This document shows, piece by piece, positions 1-7,634 of a stretch of DNA of 15,082 bases (position 1 is its first letter; the number at the start of each line of letters is the position of its first letter). This DNA is from Planctomycetaceae bacterium (GTDB lineage Bacteria; Planctomycetota; Planctomycetia; Planctomycetales; Planctomycetaceae). Made by a program: the position numbers and the translations under genes. Under the pieces are notes generated by a model. It was given only the letters and a program-made list of their open reading frames with translations. It did no database searches and was not told the origin of the DNA. The stretch covers positions 1 through 15,082 of the forward strand of contig JAGQQP010000039.1 in NCBI GenBank assembly GCA_020426085.1. The letters are read 5' to 3'.

Positions 1-1215
1 GATCATCGAGCGGATATCTATAGTCTGGGATGTACGTTTTATAAACTGTTGACCGGACAGGCACCTTTCAAACAGCAATCCCAGATCGCTACAATTCTTG
101 CCCATCGTGAAGAGACGCCCCCCCGACTGTCCGACCTGATCCCAGAGATTCCAGATACTCTGGAGGAACTGTTTCAGTCGATGATGAAAAAAGACCCTGT
201 CGACAGAATCCAAACCATGGCAGAAATTGTGGAAATACTCGACCGGTTTTTAGGCCAGCAAAACGTAACTTCTCTCAATGAATCGGCGGAAACCCATCTG
301 AGTGAAAGTCAGGAATTAATGATACTGTGTCGCAACACAATTCTGACACCGCCAATCGAAGTCATGTCCACAGATGCCAGTACGCAAGTTCAAATGCCTC
401 AGCAGATTGTAACCCCTAAACGAGGTCTTCTGTTATTAACTCTGGCTCTCCTGTTTAGCCTGGGAACGTGGGGCGTCTGGATGTATCTGCCCCACACATC
501 GGAGACAGTGGCTCTTTCTGAGGACCTTCCTGGTGTAATTCCTGTGACCGACCCCTCCCCCGAACAGGCCAAAACCGAACGAGAGGCAGCAGTCTGGCTT
601 CTGAATCACGAATGTGAAATTGTAATAGACGGACGTTATGAGCCGGTAACCCAGGTCCAGGAATTGCCGGAAGGTGACTTTTTTATCAGGGAAATTAAGT
701 TTTATCCCCAGACGGTCACACGTGAAGTCATGGCTCCCCTGCAAGGATTAGCGAAACTGGAGATTCTGCATCTGGAAGACTCCCATGTTATGGATGATGC
801 ACTGGAACCCCTCAAAGGAAAACTTTCATTGAAAACGCTGGATCTACATGAAACGGGTTTGACCAATGCAGGCCTTTCACACATCAGCAGCCTGGTGAAC
901 CTGACCCACCTTTCTCTTCAAAAAAATCGAGAGATTACTGACGAAGGTCTGAAGGCCCTGGCAAACCTGAAAAAGTTGAGTTCGATCAATCTCGATCGAC
1001 TTAACATCACGGATGAAGGCATCACCTTTATCAAACACAATCCACGTCTCGACTGGTTGAATATTAAAGACACACAGATCACTGATAAATCTATTCCACT
1101 TCTGATCAAGCTGAACCGAATGAAGAATCTGTATCTGGAAGGATCTAAAATCACAGATCAGGGGATTCAGGAAATCAGAAAGGCTTATACAGGTAGAGAT
1201 CCCATCAAATACTAG
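1..1215 (+). CDS. Ser/Thr protein kinase, 3' part, with transmembrane segment and C-terminal leucine-rich repeats (5'-truncated)
   Basis: The reading frame is open to the left edge, so the kinase start and its ATP-binding and catalytic loops lie outside the window. Visible residues 5-17 read DIYSLGCTFYKLL, the subdomain IX motif of Hanks-type kinases (conserved Asp, then SLG). The later DPVDRI stretch is the subdomain XI arginine region that ends the catalytic domain. A low-complexity linker follows, then one hydrophobic segment at about residues 140-163 (LLLLTLALLFSLGTWGVW). The remainder is probably outside the cytoplasm. It holds about six leucine-rich repeats of the TLDLHETGLTNAGLSHI / LNITDEGI type (about nt 745-1190), close to RNI/GALA-style LRRs that are common in planctomycetes. 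The plan suggests a sensor kinase whose outer LRRs bind a protein or scaffold. The ligand is unknown. No neighbour in the window is clearly linked to it. Confidence 0.9.
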   Translation, partial: DHRADIYSLGCTFYKLLTGQAPFKQQSQIATILAHREETPPRLSDLIPEIPDTLEELFQSMMKKDPVDRIQTMAEIVEILDRFLGQQNVTSLNESAETHLSESQELMILCRNTILTPPIEVMSTDASTQVQMPQQIVTPKRGLLLLTLALLFSLGTWGVWMYLPHTSETVALSEDLPGVIPVTDPSPEQAKTEREAAVWLLNHECEIVIDGRYEPVTQVQELPEGDFFIREIKFYPQTVTREVMAPLQGLAKLEILHLEDSHVMDDALEPLKGKLSLKTLDLHETGLTNAGLSHISSLVNLTHLSLQKNREITDEGLKALANLKKLSSINLDRLNITDEGITFIKHNPRLDWLNIKDTQITDKSIPLLIKLNRMKNLYLEGSKITDQGIQEIRKAYTGRDPIKY

Positions 1216-1374
1216 AACGCATTACATTCAGCGTCGCACTTCTTGTACAGGATCTATCCAGTCCCAATTGCCCCGGGCATCACAACAGAATTAGATGGGC
1301 CAAAGCCCAATCACTCACAACACATCCTCCAGTTCAACACAATTTGCTGCATAAACTCTCCTGACCCCTACTGT

Positions 1375-1410
1375 CAGATTTGTTTCGTAGTCTGAATTAG
1401 ACGAAATCTG
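1375..1410. repeat. Imperfect hairpin upstream of the glycosyltransferase
   Basis: CAGATTT (1375-1381) pairs with AAATCTG (1404-1410), and an inner GTCT/AGAC stem closes a five-base loop, with bulges on the left arm. There is no clear U-tract after it, so it is not a typical intrinsic terminator. It could be an operator-like or RNA structural element between the two genes. Confidence 0.4.
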
Positions 1411-1420
1411 ATTTCTCATC

Positions 1421-1453
1421 TTGACCCGTCTGTGCCCTTCTGAATACTACAAT
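1421..1453 (+). promoter_or_regulatory. Possible sigma-70-type promoter for the glycosyltransferase gene
   Basis: TTGACC (1421-1426) matches five of six bases of the -35 consensus. AATACT (1443-1448) at 16-bp spacing matches four of six for the -10. TACAAT (1448-1453) is a better -10 but is spaced too far (21 bp). The site lies about 50 bp before the start codon. Planctomycete promoters are poorly defined, so this is tentative. Confidence 0.25.
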
Positions 1454-1500
1454 AAAACTAATTAATTCTACACATTTTCCATGAACGAAGGGCTACACTC

Positions 1501-2961
1501 ATGGTTGGAAACGCGATTTGGCCGTATGACCCGCAGTCCGATGTACAACAAAAACCTTACACTGAATCCCCACCAGCACAATCACAACAGATCAGCATCA
1601 TCATTGCAGCGCGTAATAACTCTGCCTATCTTGCAGAGACGATTGAATCAGCCTTCAATCAGAGCATTCCCTGCCAGGTGATTTATGCTGATGACTGCAG
1701 TTTTGATGATTCCATCAGTATCGCCCGGCAATACCAGAAACAGGGGCTGATCATCATCGAATCCCCTTTTCATTCGGGTGTCTGCGAAACACGTAACCGG
1801 GGTGCCGACAAAGCTACAGGTGATTACCTCCTTTTTCTCGATGGTGATGATATCTTGCCACCCAATTATATACAGCAACACCTTGAGAAAATGTCCCCCA
1901 ACACACCATTCGTGTATGGAGGTGCCGAAGCGTTTGGCGAATATTCTACGCTCTGGAATGCTCCTGAATGGTCTGATGGACGACTCTGGTTGAGAAATTT
2001 TGTGAATACATCCGCGCTCTGGAATCGTCGGGCATTCGAAACTGCAGGACGCTGGCGCAATAAAATCAATACGATGTGGGACTGGGATCTGGCTTTACGC
2101 GGATCCCGTCTGGGCACACCTGCCCGGAGTACTGCCGTTTTACGATACCGTCAACACTCCAGTTCCTGGTCAGCAAATATCCAGACGAAGTACCAGAAGC
2201 GCCAGGAAGTGCTTTTACCACAGATGCGACAGATCTGCTCACGTCTCAGTGTCGGATCGATCATCAGTGGCAGACTTCATGATTTTTTTCCTCAATGGCT
2301 TTCCGCTGTCTCACAGGCAGTAAAGCTCATCAGTAGCGAGGAACCGGTGGAACTTGTCCTCCTGGATAACTCAAATAATGTGGATACACTCAATAAAATG
2401 AGGGCTGAAACCAGCCGCTATATCAATACATTTGAAACGATTCGAATTATTTCATACCCAAATTCCTTTACATTCAAAAGTGAAAAGGAACGCCGAGACA
2501 AAACGGCTCGTTTTATGGCCCAGGCCTGTAATCGCTTAAGAGTCGAAATGCGCGGCGATATACACTGGTTGATAGAGGATGACATTCTGGTCCCACTGGA
2601 ATCAGGGGTCAATTTATTTACCGAACTTACCGCCCAAAGAATCCCTCCCAATGCTGTTTCCGGATGCTATCGCAATCGTCATACTGAAACACAGTTTGTA
2701 GGCGGTCAGTTCGATGACCATCACATCGTGAAAGCATTTTCTGAAATCGGAAGCGAAACCCGCGCGGTCGATTATTGCGGCACGGGCTGCCTGATGTTCT
2801 GGAAAGATAGAACTCCACGTTACTGGAACAGCCATTACAGAAATATTCCTGCACACGACTGGGAATGGTGCTCCCGACTGAAGTCCTCGGACGGCACGCT
2901 TCTAATGCTACCAAGCGTGCATTGCGGGCATGTAAAATCTGCCACTGAGATACTGTATTGA
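1501..2961 (+). CDS. Two-domain GT-A (family 2-like) glycosyltransferase
   Basis: This 486-residue protein has no signal peptide or clear membrane segment and is probably cytoplasmic. Residues 31-250 form a GT2 domain: ISIIIAARNNSAYL opens the nucleotide-binding fold, YADDCS (62-67) gives the first acidic residues, LDGDD (113-117) is the DxD metal/UDP-sugar motif, and MWDWDLALR (192-200) is in the place of the catalytic acidic motif. Residues 265-486 resemble a second GT-A-like unit: VELVLLDNS, an acidic EDD triplet (359-361), and HDWEW (452-456) followed by VHCGHV. It could add sugars to a surface polysaccharide or glycoprotein. Donor and acceptor are unknown. The start at 1501 is supported by GAAGG nine bases upstream. 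It is flanked by long intergenic regions on both sides and so appears to be transcribed alone. Confidence 0.85.
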   Translation: MVGNAIWPYDPQSDVQQKPYTESPPAQSQQISIIIAARNNSAYLAETIESAFNQSIPCQVIYADDCSFDDSISIARQYQKQGLIIIESPFHSGVCETRNRGADKATGDYLLFLDGDDILPPNYIQQHLEKMSPNTPFVYGGAEAFGEYSTLWNAPEWSDGRLWLRNFVNTSALWNRRAFETAGRWRNKINTMWDWDLALRGSRLGTPARSTAVLRYRQHSSSWSANIQTKYQKRQEVLLPQMRQICSRLSVGSIISGRLHDFFPQWLSAVSQAVKLISSEEPVELVLLDNSNNVDTLNKMRAETSRYINTFETIRIISYPNSFTFKSEKERRDKTARFMAQACNRLRVEMRGDIHWLIEDDILVPLESGVNLFTELTAQRIPPNAVSGCYRNRHTETQFVGGQFDDHHIVKAFSEIGSETRAVDYCGTGCLMFWKDRTPRYWNSHYRNIPAHDWEWCSRLKSSDGTLLMLPSVHCGHVKSATEILY

Positions 2962-2992
2962 AGCCTGCCATTCACAGGGAGAGAAAAAGAAA

Positions 2993-3074
2993 GCACGAGC
3001 TCACGTACACAAAGATAGGAAGCAGGCACTAGTCCCCTAACGTTGTGTGCTCATGTAAGCAAGTGAGCTCGCGC
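2993..3074. repeat. Long imperfect inverted repeat downstream of the glycosyltransferase
   Basis: GCACGAGCTCAC (2993-3004) is complementary to GTGAGCTCGCGC (3063-3074) at 11 of 12 positions. An inner pair, ACACAA (3007-3012) and TTGTGT (3043-3048), extends the possible stem. It begins 32 bp after the glycosyltransferase stop. The large spacer and lack of a T-run argue against a simple intrinsic terminator. A structured 3' region or the remnant of a small repeat element are alternatives. Confidence 0.5.
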
Positions 3075-3124
3075 ATTTCCATGATGAGTTCATTGATGTT
3101 TATCACAAAAATGAATTACACCCT

Positions 3125-3138
3125 CTATATGCATATAG
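3125..3138. repeat. Perfect 14-bp palindrome CTATATGCATATAG
   Basis: The sequence equals its own reverse complement over 14 bases. It lies in the AT-rich gap about 460 bp before the regulator start, and could bind a dimeric protein. No partner is evident and the association is untested. Confidence 0.4.
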
Positions 3139-3160
3139 TGACTTAGAGACCATTTCTTCC

Positions 3161-3180
3161 CAAAATAATTCAGTATTTTG
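3161..3180. repeat. Short inverted repeat, 7-bp arms
   Basis: CAAAATA (3161-3167) and TATTTTG (3174-3180) are perfect complements around ATTCAG. The run ATATCTTTTT follows, so this could act as a weak AT-rich terminator, but the stem contains only A/T pairs apart from the outermost. Confidence 0.3.
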
Positions 3181-3380
3181 ATATCTTTTTGAAAGAAAAC
3201 CAGAATCAACACAACACTCGTTTAGATATATATATTCTTACAGAAATGTATTCTAGTCAGTTGTCACCAGAACATCAACCCTCAACATCCACAACAACTA
3301 TAGACACAATCCTTTTCATATTAAACACTTATGAACCCACATCAATAAGCAGATTCACAGAAGACAATCAATCCTGTTAA

Positions 3381-3396
3381 CGAATTTAATAATTCG
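3381..3396. repeat. Short inverted repeat, 6-bp arms
   Basis: CGAATT (3381-3386) and AATTCG (3391-3396) are perfect complements around TAAT. It is one of several small dyads upstream of the operon and its function is unknown. Confidence 0.3.
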
Positions 3397-3509
3397 ATCA
3401 CTACTCAGCTAAAATAATTTTCTGACAGACGAACAAGTAACCACTAGTACATGTATTTATGGGAAAACATAAATTTACTGCAATCTATCTACCTCGTTCC
3501 ATTTTATTT

Positions 3510-3537
3510 TTGACCACAGATTGTTAACAATTAACAT
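3510..3537 (+). promoter_or_regulatory. Candidate promoter of the seven-gene operon
   Basis: TTGACC (3510-3515) is a near-consensus -35. TAACAT (3532-3537) at 16-bp spacing is a moderate -10 (four of six). The perfect palindrome ATTGTTAACAAT lies in the spacer and reaches the -10, the position expected for repression by steric block. The site is about 50 bp before the preferred start of the regulator gene. Confidence 0.35.
3520..3531. promoter_or_regulatory. Probable GntR/FCD operator palindrome ATTGTTAACAAT
   Basis: This is a perfect 12-bp palindrome. FCD-subfamily GntR regulators commonly recognise short dyads with TTGT and ACAA half-sites, and this site carries exactly those halves. It lies 54 bp before the preferred regulator start, inside the candidate promoter, which points to autoregulation of the whole operon. 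Binding is inferred. Confidence 0.5.
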
Positions 3538-3585
3538 TAAACTATCAATTCCACTGCAATGAAGACTCCTCTTCAAGGAAAAGTA

Positions 3586-4206
3586 ATGAATGAACCTCAA
3601 CTGGTCCGTGGACTGGGCGAACAAATCGTAGAGCGTCTTCGTGAGGATATCCTCTCCGGCAGGATTGCTGAGGGAGAACGACTGCGTGAAGTCGATCTGG
3701 CAAAACGATTCTCTGTCAGTCGGGGACCGATTCGGGAAGCCATCCAGCAGCTTGCCTGGGAAGGTGTCGTCGAAACGGATCGCAATAAAGGAGCACTGGT
3801 CTCTACTTCAGCGCCGAATGAAATTACGGAATTAATCATCCCGCTCCGCTGCACAATCGAAAAATATGCCATTCGCCTGTATTTTGACCAGCTGACTGAA
3901 GACGACTTTCTTGTCTGGGAGACGATTCTGCAGAAGATGAAACAGGCATGTGAGACAAATGACTTTGCTCTCATTTCAGAACATGATATTGCCTTTCATC
4001 GCTCCCTGGTCACACGCGCTCATTCTCCCGATCTACTGGCGATCTGGTCTGCGATGGTGTCGCGCATCCGCAGACACTTCCGAGAGTCGCATCTGAAATA
4101 CAAAAACCCGATCCAGATCTACGAGGAACATCTTCCCATCATCGAAGCGCTTCGTGATGGCAGCCTGACAGAGACATTACAAACCATTGAAGATCATATC
4201 GAATAA
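3586..4206 (+). CDS. GntR-family transcriptional regulator, FCD subfamily
   Basis: From the preferred start the protein has 206 residues. Residues 12-75 are the GntR winged helix-turn-helix (IVERLREDILSGRI, then SVSRGPIREAIQQLAWEGVV, with a wing around NKGALVS). Residues 80-206 form the helical FCD ligand-binding domain. Asp134, His138, His182 and His204 fit the metal-binding residues that hold an organic-acid ligand in metal-dependent FCD proteins. I prefer ATG 3586 because AAGGA lies six bases before it; the in-frame ATG at 3559 has no such site. It is the first gene of the operon and probably senses the substrate or an intermediate of the pathway below it. The stop comes two residues after His204, so the last helix is shorter than usual. 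The next gene begins 18 or 42 bp later in the same frame. Confidence 0.9.
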   Translation: MNEPQLVRGLGEQIVERLREDILSGRIAEGERLREVDLAKRFSVSRGPIREAIQQLAWEGVVETDRNKGALVSTSAPNEITELIIPLRCTIEKYAIRLYFDQLTEDDFLVWETILQKMKQACETNDFALISEHDIAFHRSLVTRAHSPDLLAIWSAMVSRIRRHFRESHLKYKNPIQIYEEHLPIIEALRDGSLTETLQTIEDHIE

Positions 4207-4248
4207 TTCAGTTGGAAGACCGATTTGAACTATCTGGACAATCATGCG

Positions 4249-7200
4249 ATGAAATTTTTACTGCACAGCCTGATCTGGTTCTCGACGCTGATCTGGATCG
4301 TCCCCGCCCAACACGCTTCATCTGCCCCCCCGCAGCAGATGCAAAACGAAAAAGTACTGTTTTTTGAACAACATGTGCGTCCCTTATTCGTCAAGAACTG
4401 TCAGGAATGTCATGGCGCGAAAAAACAGTTTGCTGAACTGAGACTTGATTCCCGTGCAGCGCTGTTAAAAGGAGGAGAAAGTGGCCCTGCACTAAAACTG
4501 AATCATCCAGAGCAAAGTCTGCTGATGAGCGCAGTCCGTCGCGAATCGCTGGAAATGCCCCCCGACAATGCTCTGACACCCGATGAAATAAATATTCTGT
4601 CAACCTGGATCAGTCAGGGAGCCGTCTGGCCGCAAACTGCAGAATCAAAAACCTCAAACTCCGTTGACTACACCAAACACTGGTCATTTCAACCGATTCA
4701 AGACCCCGCCGTTCCCCCGGTCAAAAACAGCGACTGGCCTCAAAACAACATCGACTTCTTTATCCTTGCCCGACTCGAACAGGCAGGGTTGCAACCAGCG
4801 ACGACTGCAAATTCTGCCATACTCCTGAAGCGCATTTTCTGGGATCTGACAGGCTTGCTTCCCACACAGGAACAGGTTCAGAGCTTCACAAGTAGCGATC
4901 AAAAAACCATGATAGAGGCTGCACTCACAGCGCAACTGGTTTCCCCGCATTATGGTGAGCGCTGGGGCAGACACTGGCTTGATCTGGCGCGGTATGCAGA
5001 TACCAAAGGATATGTCTTTTTCGAGAAACCTGTCTTCCACTTTGCTTACACATACCGTGACTATGTCATCGACAGCTTCAATCAGGACAAACCCTTCGAT
5101 CAGTTTATCCGGGAGCAACTCGCCGCCGATTATCTGAAAGCAGACCTGCCTCATGAATCACTGGCAGCCCTTGGATTCATCACGCTTGGCCCCCGTTTCA
5201 AAAATGATATTCATGACATCATTTCTGACCGCATCGATGTGGTCACACGTGGATTTCTGGGACTCACCGTTGGCTGTGCCCGTTGTCACGATCATAAGTA
5301 TGATCCCGTTTCCATCGAAGATTATTACTCGTTGTATGGTGTCTTTCGAAATTCACTTGAGCCACTTGATCTACCGTTTCGCAGACAGAATAAACGCTCA
5401 CCTGAACTTCAGAAAAAAGCAGCTCAAATAAAACAGGCAGCCAGCGCGTTGAAAAACCTGTATCAGGGCCAGCACAAAAAAGTAATGCAGGACACTTCGG
5501 AACGTCTGGCAGAATACCTGATCGTCGCACAGTCTCGCAGACAGGGTCCCGATACGGTGAAATTCGACGTCATTGTGGATGGCAATGACCTCAACCCCGA
5601 GGTATTGCTGCTCTGGCAGGAATTTCTCGATATTGCTGAGAAATCAGCGGATCCGGCATTTTCGATCTGGCAGAAACTGGAGTCGATACCTGAAGAATCC
5701 TTTGCCCTCCAGATTACTGATAAACTCAACCAGACAATATCCAATTCGCATCCTGATTCAGTGGAACATCTGATCGCTTCTTATTTTCTGAAAAATAAAC
5801 CAGAGAAATTCGATGACATCATCCAAGGTTACGCTGCTCTGTTTCATGAAATCGATAACGAATGGACCAATCGAATAGTTGCGGCCAGAAAACCGGAACA
5901 GCAGCAAAAACAGAAACCGTTTCCAATAGCCAGACATCAATATCTGAATTCATTTTACAGCCCACATTCACCTCTGGTCATTCCTTTGCATGGATATACG
6001 GTTTTAAAACTTTTTCCCGACAGAAAGCTTCAGGAAACAGTAAAAAAACTGAATGCCGCACTCGACCAGGCACGCGCACAGGCGCCAGTTGAACTCGCAC
6101 AAATGATGACACTGCGAGATGCAGATCAGATCATCGAACCGCGCGTCTTCAAACGGGGGAATCCCGGTTCCCCCGGTCAACCGGTCACGAGAAAGTTCCT
6201 CAATTATTTCGATCAGATATCAGACGAGCCTTTTCAACAGGGAAGCGGGAGACTGGAACTGGCCAACGCAATCATCTCTCCGCGTAATCCGCTCACCGCT
6301 AGAGTCATTGTGAACCGTGTCTGGCAGCACCATTTTGGTCAGGGAATTGTCTCTACTCCCAGTGACTTTGGAATTCAGGGGGCACGACCTTCCCATCCAC
6401 AGTTACTGGACCATCTGGCCAGCTGGTTCATGAAAAATGGCTGGTCCATCAAAAAACTCCATCGCTATATCATGGAGTCTGCAACTTACCAGCAATCAAG
6501 TGTTTCAAATGAGGCTGGGGAGAAAATCGATCCCGCCAACAAACTGTTGTGGAGAATGAATCGCCGTCGACAGGAATTCGAATCGATGCGTGATTCCCTG
6601 CTCCAGGTAAGTCATCAACTCGATACAACCGTGGGCGGTAAATCGATCTCGGGAATCACTTCTGAATCCAATCGACGCCGTACCCTCTATACGTTCATTG
6701 ATCGTCAACAGGTTCCCGGTCTACTGCGAACATTCGATTTTCCCTCTCCCGATGTCAGTACTGGCGTCCGAAATTCTACATCAGTTCCCGGCCAGTCTCT
6801 ATTTCTGATGAATCACCCTCTTGTCCTGAAAGCGGCGCTCATTCTGGGAAATGAATCCGAACATGCTGCAAATCCCACAGCGGGAATTCAACAGCTCTAT
6901 CAAAAGATTCTACAGCGTGATCCGACACAAACAGAGCTCAGAGAGATGCTGGAATTTTTGAATACTGATCAAATTCAGATCAAACCTGAAACAATTCGTT
7001 CCGAATGGGAATACGGCTACGCTGCTTATGACCTGAAAACAAAAAAACTAAGTGGCTTTCAGTCACTGCCGTACTGGAACGGTAAACAGTACCAGGGGGG
7101 AGAAAAGTTACCCGATCCTAAAATCGGCTGGGTCTTTTTAGATCAGTCAGGCGGACATCCCGGTAATGACCTGGAACATGTCGCCGTAATCCGCTGGCGT

Positions 7201-7617
7201 GCGCCAGACGCCATGACGGTATCCCTGACAGGTACTCTCAAACACGAACTGCCACAGGGAAATGGTATTCGCGGTCGCGTTCTGATCAATAACCAGCTGG
7301 CACTCGGCCCCTGGACGTTGCATCAAAGTACCGCCAAAACCGACATTGAAACAATCAAGCTGGAGAAAGATCAGACCATCGATTTCGTCGTCGATATTGC
7401 TGGTCATCTCGGCTACGATTCTTTCGTCTGGTCTCCGGAAATTACAATACAGGAACCAGAATTGACTGCAGTCTCCAAAACCGAACCCCAACAACCACAG
7501 CCTCATCAATGGAACTATTCCAAAGATTTTCGCAAACCTGAACAACCGCCTGTGACTCCCTGGCAGAGTCTCGCGCAGATTTTGTTGCTATCGAACGAAT
7601 TCCAGTTTATTGATTAA
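4249..7617 (+). CDS. Secreted PSCyt1-PSCyt2-PSD1 protein (DUF1549/DUF1553, cytochrome c-type)
   Basis: From ATG 4249 the product has 1122 residues and an N-terminal signal peptide (MKFLLHSLIWFSTLIWIVPA). A TTG at 4225, in frame with GGAAG six bases before it, is an alternative start adding eight residues. Domains: PSCyt1 at about 38-130, with heme motif CQECH (Cys51, Cys54, His55) and a later MPPD that may supply the axial Met; PSCyt2/DUF1549 at about 166-372, with a second CxxCH (Cys343, Cys346, His347); a helical, poorly conserved middle; and PSD1/DUF1553 from about 665. A beta-rich stretch of about 130 residues (about 936-1068) precedes the closing motif LAQILLLSNEFQFID. These proteins are abundant in planctomycetes and usually paired with a DUF1501 gene, as here. 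Their reaction is unproven, but covalent heme suggests an extracytoplasmic redox role, possibly on carbohydrates. Confidence 0.92.
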   Translation: MKFLLHSLIWFSTLIWIVPAQHASSAPPQQMQNEKVLFFEQHVRPLFVKNCQECHGAKKQFAELRLDSRAALLKGGESGPALKLNHPEQSLLMSAVRRESLEMPPDNALTPDEINILSTWISQGAVWPQTAESKTSNSVDYTKHWSFQPIQDPAVPPVKNSDWPQNNIDFFILARLEQAGLQPATTANSAILLKRIFWDLTGLLPTQEQVQSFTSSDQKTMIEAALTAQLVSPHYGERWGRHWLDLARYADTKGYVFFEKPVFHFAYTYRDYVIDSFNQDKPFDQFIREQLAADYLKADLPHESLAALGFITLGPRFKNDIHDIISDRIDVVTRGFLGLTVGCARCHDHKYDPVSIEDYYSLYGVFRNSLEPLDLPFRRQNKRSPELQKKAAQIKQAASALKNLYQGQHKKVMQDTSERLAEYLIVAQSRRQGPDTVKFDVIVDGNDLNPEVLLLWQEFLDIAEKSADPAFSIWQKLESIPEESFALQITDKLNQTISNSHPDSVEHLIASYFLKNKPEKFDDIIQGYAALFHEIDNEWTNRIVAARKPEQQQKQKPFPIARHQYLNSFYSPHSPLVIPLHGYTVLKLFPDRKLQETVKKLNAALDQARAQAPVELAQMMTLRDADQIIEPRVFKRGNPGSPGQPVTRKFLNYFDQISDEPFQQGSGRLELANAIISPRNPLTARVIVNRVWQHHFGQGIVSTPSDFGIQGARPSHPQLLDHLASWFMKNGWSIKKLHRYIMESATYQQSSVSNEAGEKIDPANKLLWRMNRRRQEFESMRDSLLQVSHQLDTTVGGKSISGITSESNRRRTLYTFIDRQQVPGLLRTFDFPSPDVSTGVRNSTSVPGQSLFLMNHPLVLKAALILGNESEHAANPTAGIQQLYQKILQRDPTQTELREMLEFLNTDQIQIKPETIRSEWEYGYAAYDLKTKKLSGFQSLPYWNGKQYQGGEKLPDPKIGWVFLDQSGGHPGNDLEHVAVIRWRAPDAMTVSLTGTLKHELPQGNGIRGRVLINNQLALGPWTLHQSTAKTDIETIKLEKDQTIDFVVDIAGHLGYDSFVWSPEITIQEPELTAVSKTEPQQPQPHQWNYSKDFRKPEQPPVTPWQSLAQILLLSNEFQFID

Positions 7618-7634
7618 ACAGGCAGGAACTGATT

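Larger units (their letters stand above)
1216..1500. other. Intergenic region between kinase and glycosyltransferase
   Basis: No convincing gene is visible in these 285 bp. A small hairpin lies at 1296-1309 (TGGGC, loop CAAA, GCCCA) without a following T-run. A longer imperfect hairpin lies at 1375-1410, and a possible promoter at 1421-1453. A short frame starting at ATG 1481 overlaps the glycosyltransferase in another frame and is not believable as a gene. Confidence 0.5.
2962..3558. other. Long gene-free AT-rich intergenic region with palindromes
   Basis: About 600 bp separate the glycosyltransferase from the regulator. A 63-codon frame at 3189-3380 has a low-complexity Ser/Thr/Asn/Gln-rich product, no ribosome binding site and no recognisable motif, so I do not call it a gene. 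The stretch contains a large inverted repeat (2993-3074), short perfect palindromes at 3125-3138 and 3448-3455, short inverted repeats at 3161-3180 and 3381-3396, and the probable promoter/operator of the downstream operon near its right end. Confidence 0.6.

Noticed and set aside
3189..3380. Plus-strand 63-codon frame in the AT-rich gap
   Set aside because: Low-complexity product, no ribosome binding site and no recognisable motif; typical chance frame.
4684..5154. Minus-strand 156-codon frame
   Set aside because: Antisense shadow of the PSCyt2 domain coding sequence; no motif of its own.
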